DNA of 9,407 nucleotides, taken from positions 1 to 9,407 of the forward strand of contig JAJYSW010000122.1 of assembly GCA_021793335.1 (NCBI GenBank), given 5' to 3'. This stretch comes from Actinomycetes bacterium (GTDB taxonomy: Bacteria > Actinomycetota > Actinomycetes > Mycobacteriales > Micromonosporaceae). This document shows, piece by piece, positions 1-8,100 of the stretch. Made by a program: the position numbers and the translations under genes. Below the pieces are notes generated by a model, which saw nothing but the letters and a program-made list of their open reading frames with translations, was not told the origin of the DNA and did not search any database. Position 1 is the first letter of the stretch, and every line of letters starts with the position of its first letter.

Positions 1-1207
1 CGAAGTCCTCGAACTGGTCGACCCGGTCGAGGACGTCGACGAGTTTGCGCAGGAACAGCCTTGGCGCGATGCCGACCTGCCCGCCGAGTCCGCCGGTGAC
101 GGCGCGGGCCAGTTCGGCGATGAAGTCGTCGTCGACGAGTGTCGTGACCCGTTCGGAGGCGCCGACGGCGTACAGGTCGCGTACGGCTTCGCCGAGCAGG
201 CGCAGCTTGTCCAGGTCGAAACCGTGCAGGCGGATCTGGACGGCTTTGGGGTTGTCGAAGCGGGGATCGCCGAAATCGGCCGCTAGCCGCTGTGCCAGCG
301 CCGGGGCCCGCTGGATGCCCTGGGTCCCGTCGAAGAACGCCGGGGTTCCGGTGATGAGCAGGTACAGCCCGGGGAAGCGTCCTTGGTCGATCTCGTCCAT
401 CAGCTGCCGCAGGGCATTGAGGCTCTTCTCGCGGACGTCGCTGCGGGCTCGCTGGAGGGTCTCGATCTCATCGAGTACGACCAGCAGGCCCGGGTGTCCG
501 GAGTCGCGAAGGACGGTCAAGAGCCCTTGGAGGAAGCCGAGCGCACCGAAATGGTCCAGGTCGCCCTTGACGCCTGCGGCGCGCTTCACCATCGCGGAGA
601 CGTTGGGCTGTCCGCCGATCCAGGCCAAGAGCCCTTCGGCGAGGGCGTCCTCGCCGTCCAGGCGCGCGCGGCGGTAGGCCCGGAGCGCTGCCGAGAACGC
701 GGGGGTCGAACGGGCGACGCTCGCGAGGCGCTGTTCGGCGAGGGTGTCGACGGCGCGCGCGAGTTCGTCGGGGTCCTCGATCGGGTTCGCTTCGAGGGCG
801 TCCTCTTCGAGGATGTAGAACCAGCCTTCGATGATGTCGCGCAGGGCGCTGGGTTGGTGCGCGGAGGTGGCCAGGTGCTCGACGAGCCGCCGGTAGACGG
901 TCTCCAGTTTGTGCAGGGGTGTCTCGGTCTCGGAGATCTGGATTTCTGCGGTGGCCATGTGGCGGCGTTTCGCGCGTTCGGCCAGCCACCGCGCGAAGAA
1001 GGTCTTGCCCGATCCGTATTCGCCGCGTAGCGCCTTGAATTGGGCGTTTCCGGTCGCGACGGTGTCGAGTTCGCCGTCGAGGGCGTTCTCGAACTGTTCG
1101 AGCCCGACGGCGAACAGGTCGAGTCCGGCTCCGGGGACGGTGCCGCGGCGCAGGGCGTCGATGACGGCTCGGCGCCGGGCCGGGCTGACGGTTTCGGGAC
1201 GGGTCAT
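1..1207 (-). CDS. brxD: BrxD, BREX system ATP-binding protein (3' end cut off by window edge)
   Basis: The frame opens at the ATG at 1207 and stays open to base 1, giving 402 codons; the stop lies outside the window. The start is fixed by the ATGA overlap with the preceding gene and a GGAGG six bases upstream. Visible motifs are a Walker A loop GEYGSGKT (residues 62-69, Lys68), a Walker B strand LLVVLDE (Asp246, Glu247) and a later hydrophobic strand ending ITGTPAFF that fits a sensor 1 position. This architecture matches BrxD, the small AAA-like ATPase of BREX type 2 and some other BREX types, which I recall as roughly 430-450 residues, so only a short C-terminal piece should be missing. Its exact role in BREX is not established; it is presumed to act in the cytoplasm with PglY and PglX in recognising or processing phage DNA. 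The position after pglZ is normal for type 2 except for the gene inserted between them. Seen: motifs and overlap. Known: family. Inferred: complex membership. Confidence 0.87.
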   Translation of the reverse strand, partial: MTRPETVSPARRRAVIDALRRGTVPGAGLDLFAVGLEQFENALDGELDTVATGNAQFKALRGEYGSGKTFFARWLAERAKRRHMATAEIQISETETPLHKLETVYRRLVEHLATSAHQPSALRDIIEGWFYILEEDALEANPIEDPDELARAVDTLAEQRLASVARSTPAFSAALRAYRRARLDGEDALAEGLLAWIGGQPNVSAMVKRAAGVKGDLDHFGALGFLQGLLTVLRDSGHPGLLVVLDEIETLQRARSDVREKSLNALRQLMDEIDQGRFPGLYLLITGTPAFFDGTQGIQRAPALAQRLAADFGDPRFDNPKAVQIRLHGFDLDKLRLLGEAVRDLYAVGASERVTTLVDDDFIAELARAVTGGLGGQVGIAPRLFLRKLVDVLDRVDQFEDF

Positions 1208-1509
1208 GGGCGGCCTCCGAGGAACTGCTGACGAAGGAGTTCGAGGTCGAGCCGGATGCCGGCACTGTTGTCTTGTCTGGAGAGCACCTGTACTCCGTCG
1301 ATGTTCAGGGCGCGTTGGAGTTGGCTGACGTAGCCGTCGACGCTGGAGGTTGGTCTTCCGGCGATCCGCCCGACTTCGGCCGTGGTGAGGAAGCCGCCTA
1401 CCGTGTGGGCGGCGTCGATGATCGCCGTTACGACGGATGAGTCCGGGAAGCGCCGCATGCCTTGGATATGGGCGCGGTAGGTTTCGGATTCGCAGACTTG
1501 CCGTCCGAT
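1204..1509 (-). repeat. Direct repeat copy B: PglZ C-terminal domain in the membrane-protein gene
   Basis: This 306-bp block aligns without net insertion or deletion to 2526-2831 at a constant offset of 1322 bases. Several long identical runs are shared, for example around 1211-1230, 1288-1307 and 1409-1426. It encodes the last 101 residues plus stop of the membrane protein, and it also contains the GGAGG that serves brxD. Confidence 0.9.
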
Positions 1510-2529
1510 GGTCCGCTCATCGAGCAGTGTGGTGTTCGCAGTGGTCTTCCTCGGCTGTTCGGACGTCTCGGGTTCAGGTTCGGGCTCGGGGTCTTGAGCG
1601 GGGTCGGCCGGAGCGGCGGTGGTTTCAGGCTCGTGCGTGCTACCGCGTCCCGTCGCCGTTTCGGCTCCGAGTTCGGAGAGGATGCTCTCGGCTCTCCGGT
1701 GGGCCGCCTCGGCCGCGGCGGGGTCGGTCACGGCCAGTTCCTGGATCTGTGCCCGCCCGGTGTCGGCGAAGCGCTGGAGTTCTGCCGGATCGGGCCGGAA
1801 GTTGCCGAAGAAGCGCTGTTCGAAGCGGGCGAGTGGGATGGCTGCTGCGTCTCCGGCGTCGATCAGTGCCTGAGCGACGAGGGCGATGACCGGTTCGTCT
1901 TGTGCCTGGCCGAGTATGGGGTCGGCGGTTCGAGGGTCGGCGGTTTGCGAGTCATCGGCTCGGGGTTCAGCGACTCGGGGCTCCTCGGCCGGTGCGGTGT
2001 CCTCATGTTGCCTCGGAGACTCGGGGGCGGGCGTCGGTTCGGGGGCGGGCGGTGGAGGCATTGGTTCTGTACGCTGCCGGGGCTGCTCCGCAGCGCCGGG
2101 GAAGGGCATCGACGACGGGAATTGCACCGGCTGCGCGGAGGGCACCGGCGGCGGGAGCGTCTCCGCTGCGGGCATGGTGGTGGCGGTCGGTGCAGCGGTG
2201 GCGGTCGGTGCAGCGGCAGCCTTGAGGTACCAGACTTTCGGGCGCACCACGAACGCATGCGCAGTGGCAAAGAGCCACCCGATGATGATGTACGCGGTCA
2301 ACGCGATTTCTTCTTGCGGGCCGCCGTTGGCGGATACCGACCAGATGAACAAGCAGGTGTAGAAGGCGAAACTGAGGAAGGCCGTGACGGTGCGGCGACG
2401 GATCCATTCGATGACGAAGGTGATGGGGGTGAGTATCCCGAGGCTGAGCAGCGGTGTCAGCGCCCAAACGATCGATCCGAACACGCGCCCTGCCGAAGGC
2501 CGTGGCGGCGTGAGGGGTTGCGTGGTCAT
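1204..2529 (-). CDS. Membrane-anchored PglZ-derived protein, 441 aa, no phosphatase core
   Basis: I do not recognise a named family for the whole protein. The start at 2529 overlaps the pglZ stop (ATGA), with GGAGG six bases upstream; the upstream extension of this frame to 3318 is only antiparallel-free shadow inside pglZ. Residues 17-42, 48-65 and 75-95 are hydrophobic. RRR (44-46) and RPK (96-98) flank them, while the loop around 67-74 is acidic, so the positive-inside rule puts the C-terminal part in the cytoplasm. Residues 104-210 are a Pro/Ala/Thr/Glu-rich, probably disordered tether. Residues 213-290 match PglZ 235-310 (29 of 58 identical in the ungapped part). Residues 293-335 are an acidic linker with a PEPEPEPE run. 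Residues 341-441 match the PglZ C-terminus 778-878 (73 of 101 identical by eye). The metal-binding phosphatase motifs of PglZ are absent, so it should not be an enzyme. Inferred: a membrane-tethered PglZ mimic or scaffold for BREX partners. The TM part resembles short helical modules I recall in other actinobacterial membrane proteins. Confidence 0.82.
   Translation of the reverse strand: MTTQPLTPPRPSAGRVFGSIVWALTPLLSLGILTPITFVIEWIRRRTVTAFLSFAFYTCLFIWSVSANGGPQEEIALTAYIIIGWLFATAHAFVVRPKVWYLKAAAAPTATAAPTATTMPAAETLPPPVPSAQPVQFPSSMPFPGAAEQPRQRTEPMPPPPAPEPTPAPESPRQHEDTAPAEEPRVAEPRADDSQTADPRTADPILGQAQDEPVIALVAQALIDAGDAAAIPLARFEQRFFGNFRPDPAELQRFADTGRAQIQELAVTDPAAAEAAHRRAESILSELGAETATGRGSTHEPETTAAPADPAQDPEPEPEPETSEQPRKTTANTTLLDERTIGRQVCESETYRAHIQGMRRFPDSSVVTAIIDAAHTVGGFLTTAEVGRIAGRPTSSVDGYVSQLQRALNIDGVQVLSRQDNSAGIRLDLELLRQQFLGGRP
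1214..1218 (-). promoter_or_regulatory. Shine-Dalgarno site for brxD inside the preceding gene
   Basis: GGAGG on the minus strand, six bases before the ATG at 1207. It is formed by the two glycine codons GGA GGC of the C-terminal LGGR of the membrane protein, so it is both coding sequence and ribosome binding site. It decides the brxD start and supports coupling. Confidence 0.85.
1660..1893 (-). repeat. Diverged internal copy of the PglZ helical block (protein-level repeat of 4233-4460)
   Basis: Encodes residues 213-290 of the membrane protein. These align with PglZ 235-310 (bases 4233-4460), with one two-residue gap near the start. Shared anchors are an RF..Q..FG motif, P.PA.L.RFA..G and AA.RRAE. 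The part after the gap has 29 identities in 58 positions. It is more diverged than the C-terminal copy, either because it is older or because it is under weaker constraint. Confidence 0.8.
2179..2214 (-). repeat. Perfect 18-bp tandem duplication in the linker
   Basis: Two identical 18-base units (2179-2196 and 2197-2214) encode the six-residue unit A-A-P-T-A-T twice, directly after the last transmembrane helix of the membrane protein. Because the unit is six codons, gain or loss would change tether length without breaking the frame. Confidence 0.9.
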
Positions 2530-2831
2530 CGGCGGCCTCCGAGGAACTGCTGGCGCAGGAGTTCGAGGTCGATTCGGACGCTGGCACCGTCGTCCTGTCT
2601 GGAGAGCACTTGTGTCCCGTCGATGTTCAGGGCCCGCTGGAGTTGGCTCACGTAGCCGGCTACGCTGGCGGCCGGTTTCTCTGCGATCCTGCCGACCTGA
2701 GCCGAGGCGAGGACTCCTCCGGCCGCCTGTGCGGCGTCGATGATCGCCGTGACGGCCGCCGGGTCGGGAATGCGCCGCACGCCCTTGACATGAGCGCGGT
2801 AGGTCTCGGATTCGCAGACTCGCCGCCCCAA
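2526..2831 (-). repeat. Direct repeat copy A: C-terminal domain of pglZ itself
   Basis: Partner of the block at 1204-1509, same orientation. It encodes PglZ residues 778-878 plus stop and contains the GGAGG that serves the membrane-protein gene. The most conserved protein stretches are CESETYRAH, VTAIIDAA, GYVSQLQRALNIDG and DLELLRQQFLGGR. Copy A is presumed to be the original because the domain belongs to type 2 PglZ proteins generally. Confidence 0.9.
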
Positions 2832-5162
2832 GGTGGCCTCCTCGAACAGCGGTGCGGCGGCCGGCGCGGGTTCCTTGCCTCGCTTCGGTTTCGTCTGCGG
2901 TTCGGTGACACGAACAGGATGGTTCCACCATTCCGGTTGGTGCACGGTAGTGGATTCGTAGACCACCCAGTGCCCGGCGCGGGCCTTCGGGCTCGGGGCG
3001 TAGACCTGCACCGGGATGACCATCTCGGCCAGTGAGGCGCCACCGTGATATCCGGCTTTCCTGGTGCGGTAGCGGATCCGCTCGTCGACGGCGGCGACGA
3101 TGCGCTCGCCTTCCAGGACGCGCGGCCCGGTGAGGACGATCTCGCCGTCGCGGGCTTCGCCACCGGACCGCCAGCGTGCGCTCTCGCCGGTGGCGGTGCT
3201 CTTCGCGTTGTCCCGTTCGCGGATGTGGCCGTGGTCGGAGCACAGCACCACCGGTCTGGCCGCACGCGAGGCGGCGGCGAGCAGCGGCCGGAGGTAGTCG
3301 ATGCCCGCGAGTCGCCACACCGGGCGCGAGATCAGGTCGTCCTTGTCGAGGGCGTCGTCGATGGTGTTGAGGACGACGGCGATGACGACGCTCCGGTCAT
3401 CGAGCGCGGTCTGCAATGCCTCGGGGATCTGCCCCGTCTGGGCGGCGCGCAGGTCACCTTTGTGGAACACCGCAGTTTTGCGGGTCTTCCACAGTTCGGC
3501 GAAGCCGCGCCGTTCGGTGTCCTGGCCGCCGGAGACGAGCCGGCCGCTGAGCAGGCTGGCCCTGGAGTAGACCGTCGAAGAGGGCACCGTGGCGAGTGCG
3601 CCTTCGCGGCCGGTGTCGTGGCGGCCGATTTCGACCCAACTGCCTTCGGCGATGATGTCGGCTCCGACGGCGGTGGCGTCGGCGGCGCTCATGCCGTCGC
3701 AGATGACGAGCAGCGGGGCGGATTCGGGGCCTTTGGCGTCGGCGAGCGGGCGCATGATCCGCTCTTGAAGGTTCTCGGCCAGCAGCATCTGTTCGGTCTC
3801 GCCGTATCGCCACGCGGCGAGTCGCGCCGCGAATCGCCGGTCGGCGTGCGTCCGCCGTTCCCCGGTTTTGTCGAGGACTTTCCGGTAGGCGTGCCCGAGG
3901 CGGGGTCGGTCGGCGGTTTCGGCGACGCGGACCTGTGCCCGGGCGGAGTCGACCCAGCCGCCTTCGCGGATCTGCCAGTCGACCCATCCGGCCACCGGCA
4001 GTTGTTCGGGCAGGTCCGTGGACAGCCATCGCAGGAGCCGCAGTGCGGCGTGCGCGGGCTCGATCGAGTCGGCGCGGTCAGTGGCCAGCTGGTGCTCTTT
4101 GAGCCGTTTGAAGGCGTCTTCGGCTTTCGGGGCCCGCTCTGGTTTGCCGATTGCGCTTTGCAGTGCGGTGGCGAACGTGTCGAGCCGTGCGTCGAACCCG
4201 GCGGCGAACAGGTCGGATTCGGCGATGGCCGCTTCGGCTTTGAATATGACGAGGAGTTCCTCGGCCCGCCGGTAGGCGGCTGCGGCGGTCTTCGGTCGGG
4301 TCTCCCCCAGTCGTTGCAGGTGGGCGAGGCCCGCTTCGGCGAATCGGCGCAGCGCGGCCGGTTCGGGGTGGTGGTGGCCGAAGTACTGCTGTTTGAAGCG
4401 GTCCAGGGTCGAGCCGTCTTCGATCGAGAGGAGCGCTTCGGCGGCCACGGCGATGGCCGGTGCGTCGTGGCCTTCGCCGATGTCGGCGAGGGTGGTGACG
4501 ATCGCGGCGGATTGTCCGGCCACTTCCCGGAGTGCCCCGGCCAGGTGGCCTCGGAGTTCGGGGTCGAGGCCGTGCCATTGTTCGAGGCTGGCGGGCACTT
4601 GGCTCCAGGTGAGCATGGAGGCGACGTCGACGACGGCCTCGGGGTCGCCGTGCAGGTGGAGGCCGAGGAGGCGGCGGAGCACGTCTTCGCGGGCGAGGAC
4701 TCGCGGCGGGGTGCGTCGTTTCCAAGGCTCGGAGCCGTATACGAGGAGCTGTTCGGCGATCCAGCGGTCGTCTCTGTCGCGCAGCCGCCGGTCGACGTGT
4801 TCGGCTTTGGCGTTGGCGCGGATGGCGTCCCAGGGGTCGATCGATTCGATCCGTTGGGCGTGGATCTGGGCGCGGAGGGTTTCGCCGAGTTCACTTTCGG
4901 TGATGTCGGTGGGGACGATGAGGAGCCCGTCTCCGTCGTACCGGTCTACCAGGTCGAGGACGGCCATGACGGTGGCGGCGGGCCGTACGGTCACGTCGAT
5001 CGTGTCGCCGTTGCCGCCGATGGTGATCGTCTCGGGCCCGTCCCAGACGGGGGCCGCGCGCAGCAGCACCGGGCGGCGTTCGTGCGGGCCGTCGGCGATC
5101 CTGCGGGCGAGGGCTTCGACGACGCCGCGTCCGGCGGCGGGGAGTTTCACCGCTGTGTTCAT
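2526..5162 (-). CDS. pglZ: PglZ, BREX-2 alkaline phosphatase-superfamily protein, 878 aa
   Basis: PglZ is the one protein shared by all BREX systems and has an alkaline phosphatase-like fold; its substrate is unknown. In Streptomyces coelicolor Pgl it has been reported to counter the toxicity of PglX. The start at 5162 overlaps the pglY stop as ATGA, with AAGGTGG seven bases upstream; the same frame is open to 6080, but that part lies inside pglY and has no family resemblance. Motifs in order: LLVICDGMS (484-492, Asp489, first metal ligand), VPSSTVYSR (526-534, region that would carry the nucleophile in this superfamily), CSDHGH (641-646, Asp643 and His644) and YHGGASLAE (705-713, His706). 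All ligands expected of an active member look present. Residues 235-310 are helical and 778-878 form a C-terminal domain with winged-helix character; both are copied in the next gene. Length fits type 2 PglZ. Cytoplasmic; probably works with PglX, PglY and BrxD. Confidence 0.95.
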   Translation of the reverse strand: MNTAVKLPAAGRGVVEALARRIADGPHERRPVLLRAAPVWDGPETITIGGNGDTIDVTVRPAATVMAVLDLVDRYDGDGLLIVPTDITESELGETLRAQIHAQRIESIDPWDAIRANAKAEHVDRRLRDRDDRWIAEQLLVYGSEPWKRRTPPRVLAREDVLRRLLGLHLHGDPEAVVDVASMLTWSQVPASLEQWHGLDPELRGHLAGALREVAGQSAAIVTTLADIGEGHDAPAIAVAAEALLSIEDGSTLDRFKQQYFGHHHPEPAALRRFAEAGLAHLQRLGETRPKTAAAAYRRAEELLVIFKAEAAIAESDLFAAGFDARLDTFATALQSAIGKPERAPKAEDAFKRLKEHQLATDRADSIEPAHAALRLLRWLSTDLPEQLPVAGWVDWQIREGGWVDSARAQVRVAETADRPRLGHAYRKVLDKTGERRTHADRRFAARLAAWRYGETEQMLLAENLQERIMRPLADAKGPESAPLLVICDGMSAADATAVGADIIAEGSWVEIGRHDTGREGALATVPSSTVYSRASLLSGRLVSGGQDTERRGFAELWKTRKTAVFHKGDLRAAQTGQIPEALQTALDDRSVVIAVVLNTIDDALDKDDLISRPVWRLAGIDYLRPLLAAASRAARPVVLCSDHGHIRERDNAKSTATGESARWRSGGEARDGEIVLTGPRVLEGERIVAAVDERIRYRTRKAGYHGGASLAEMVIPVQVYAPSPKARAGHWVVYESTTVHQPEWWNHPVRVTEPQTKPKRGKEPAPAAAPLFEEATLGRRVCESETYRAHVKGVRRIPDPAAVTAIIDAAQAAGGVLASAQVGRIAEKPAASVAGYVSQLQRALNIDGTQVLSRQDDGASVRIDLELLRQQFLGGRR
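2536..2540 (-). promoter_or_regulatory. Shine-Dalgarno site for the membrane-protein gene inside pglZ
   Basis: GGAGG on the minus strand, six bases before the ATG at 2529, again made from the GGA GGC codons of the PglZ C-terminal LGGR. It has the same sequence and spacing as the site before brxD, as expected if both were copied with the C-terminal domain. Confidence 0.85.
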
Positions 5163-8100
5163 TCGCGTTCCACCTTGGTGAAGGTGACCTCGTATTCGCC
5201 GTCGTCGAAGGTGTCGGCGAGGTCGGGGAACACGGCCCGCAGCCGCTGTGCGCCGACTCGGCGCGTGACGGTGCCCGTCGTGGCCGGTTTCGCGTTCGGC
5301 GGCGTGGGCACCGGTCGGTCGTCGGCCGGTACGGGGTGGACGGGCGGCGGGGGCGGCGGGGCCTGGCGGTCGCCGACCAGTAGGGCGGTGGCGGCCGTGA
5401 CGCAGTCTTGAATGACCGGCCCCAGGGCGGTCTGTTGCTGGTCTTCGGCGGCTGCGGTGCGCAGCCGGTCGAGGATCTTCGCGGCTTCCGGGCGAGTGTC
5501 GGTGACGAGCCGATCGAGGATGGTCCAGGTATTGGATTGGCCGTTGAGCACGGTGGCGAGCGCGGCCGCATCGGCGATGCTGCGTTTGTAGATCGCCGCG
5601 TCGCGTTCCAGGGCGGGCGCGGCGAGCCGCTCGAACAGGTCGAGGTCGCCTTCGGCTTCGGCGAGTTTCGCGAAGAGGTCCTTGATCTCGGTGGCGGTGG
5701 CCAGGCGGGGGCTGCGCTCGTCGAGTCCGAGCGTGTTCGTGTGGGCGGCGAGCCCGTCGTGGAGGTGTGCCACGGCTTGCTGTTTCTCGTGCACGACCAC
5801 CCGGACCCGCTTGGACAGGGAGACCAGTGAACGGGAGTTGTAGGCGGGGCGCGCCTCGGCTCCGAAGATCTTGACGGCTCGCTCGGCGGCGCTGTCGAAG
5901 ACTTCCCGCGCGGGCAGAGGCTGCTTGCGCAGTCGCATGTCGGCGGCCAGGCCCGTCAACGCGGGCGCCTCGATGGTGGCGCCGGAGCGCACCCAGGTGC
6001 GGTCGTCTTCGATGGCGTAGCAGAGCACCAGCAGGTCCCGGAGGTCGGCGGGCAGGCCGGGGGTCTTCTCGACGAGCCATTCGCGCACGTGGGCGACGCT
6101 GATTTCTTCGGGGTGGCCGGTGGCGGCGGCACGGTGGTTGATCTCGCCGCTCAACCGCTTGGGCAGGACCATGGAGCCTTCGTGGACGGTGCCGATGTCG
6201 AGCGGGGCGGCGATCCGGTGGAGGATCTCGCGGTGGTCCTTGGTGATCTCGGCGCGCAGGTTCGAGTCTTTGGCGGCCGCGTCCACGGTCTGCCAGACGA
6301 CGTCGAGCTCGCTGCGTTTATAGGCGCGGCTCTTGCCTTTGCCGCCCACGCCGAGGTCGGGATGGTCGGGGTAGGTGTGGTCGAGCAGGCTCCTGACCAT
6401 GCCGGTCAGCGCATCGGCCAGGGACGTGCCGGGCTGGGGCTCGAAGTGCCAGCGCTGGTCCAGGCCGAGGACTCGTTCACGGCCGTTGGGGTGTTTTTCC
6501 ACGTCGGTGTCTTGGCCGCGGTTGACGCCGTAAGCCTGTTTCAGGGCGGCCAGGAGCCGGTCTTCCAGGGCTGTTTTCTGCGAGTTCAGGGCGATGCGCG
6601 CCTCGGCGCGGTCTTCACCGCTGAGGTTGGGGCTGGCCTCGATGAGGCGGTCTTCACGTTCGAGCAGGTAGGCGATGGTGCCATAGTTGGCCAGGTCCGT
6701 CAAGCGTCCCTGTGCGAAGAAGGCCGGGAGCCAGCCGGCCGCGAGTGGCGGGTCGTCACTGAAGTTCTCGCGGGCGCTCTCGATGACCAGCCGGTCGTCG
6801 GTGGGGCTGTAACTGTCGCCTTGGTCGAAGGGGTAGTCGATGACCACCCGGATGCGGCTCGGCTCTTCGGAGTACAGGTCGGCTTGGGCGGTCTCGCGAA
6901 TGTTCGCGAAGACCACTTCCACTTGGCGGGTGGTGCCGCGCCAGGTCACCGTGGTCTCGGTGATGTTCAGTTCAGGGTTGTTGAAGCCGAGTTCAGGCCA
7001 CAGCAACGCTTTGAGTCTGCGTCGGTTCTCGGAGGGGAGCGCACCGGATTTGCCGTGGGCGGCGTTCAGGATCGATTTGATGTCCACTTGGAGGAGCTGG
7101 ATGGTCACCCGCGGGTCTTCGGAGCCGCTGATGCGGAACGCGGGGAAGGCCCCGCCGAGGTCTCTGAGCGTCTTGACGACTTTCTGCCGCTCGGCGCCGG
7201 GTATCGGGGAGGCGATCGCGCCTTGGTTGAGGGCGGCCAGGCTGGTGGCGGTGAGGTCTGTCAGTGCGGGCACGCGCGGCACGAGCGCCGAGATCATGAG
7301 GGTCTTGACGATCATGTCGTCGGCCCGGAAGGCGTGTTTGGGGGCGAGGTCCGGTACTTGGTCCTCGGTGAGTTTGTGGCGGTCGAGCAGCCAGGGGCGG
7401 ACCTCATCGAGGTAGAACAGGCGGATCCGCTCGTATTCGTCGCGCAAACGGTCGGTGAACGGCTTGTCCTGGCCGTCGATGAGCACTTCGAAGATCGTGC
7501 CGAGCGGCATGAGCTGCCCGAGCGGCATGCTCCGGTGGTCCACCAGGAGCTGCATGAGGAGTTTGAGGGCGGTTCGTTCGCGTTGCAGGGCACTGGAGAC
7601 GTCCACGATGGTGTGCATGAACGCCGGGGAGAACGGATAGGTGGCCGCGAAGTCGGCGACGGTGGACCGGCCGCCGCCGGAGTCGAGCAGGATGTCCCAG
7701 ACTTCGGGCTTGTTGTTCTTGGCTCTGCCGAATGCCTCGGCCAGTGCGGTCTTGGCTTCTTCGTCCTTGGGTTTGAGGAGCCGTTCGGAGACTACGGCGG
7801 GGAGGTTGGTGTCGGCGAGGGAGATCTTGTCGAAGCGGCTGTCCCAGTATTTGAGGGTGTCGAACAGCGACTCGGTCTCGGATCCGGCGACGTCACGGCC
7901 GACCAGTTCTCGCAGGTCTCTTTGGCGCGGCAGGAAGCTGATGATGGGGGCCGGGCGTAGCGTCTCGGCGGATTCGATGAGTTTGGAGACCTTCTGGGCC
8001 TGGTCCTTGAGTTTGAGGGATTCGCCGACGAATTTCGACTGCCAGAGCACCAGTTCGTCGAGGTAGAACACGATCGCGTCATAGCCGAGGTCGGCGGCGT

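Noticed and set aside
1204..2831. The direct repeats as ends of a mobile element
   Set aside because: They are coding copies of a PglZ domain; no transposase, inverted ends or target duplication is seen.
2530..3318. Upstream extension of the membrane-protein frame into pglZ
   Set aside because: Arg-rich shadow of the pglZ coding sequence; the start at 2529 has GGAGG and overlap like its neighbours.
5337..5370. G-rich run in pglY as a phase-variation tract
   Set aside because: The longest uninterrupted G run here is only about five bases, too short and too broken for the slippage known from G tracts; it just encodes a proline stretch.
3045..5411. 788-codon open frame on the plus strand opposite pglZ
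   Set aside because: Its translation is Gly/Val/Asp-rich low-complexity sequence typical of the antisense of a high-GC gene; it lies opposite the clearly conserved pglZ.
5163..6080. N-terminal extension of the pglZ frame by about 306 codons
   Set aside because: The added part is Arg/Pro-rich out-of-frame sequence inside pglY. The ATG at 5162 has a ribosome binding site and an ATGA overlap, and gives a normal PglZ N-terminus.
6089..7960. 623-codon open frame on the plus strand opposite pglY
   Set aside because: Same antisense pattern in GC-rich DNA; no motifs, and the minus strand carries the ATPase.
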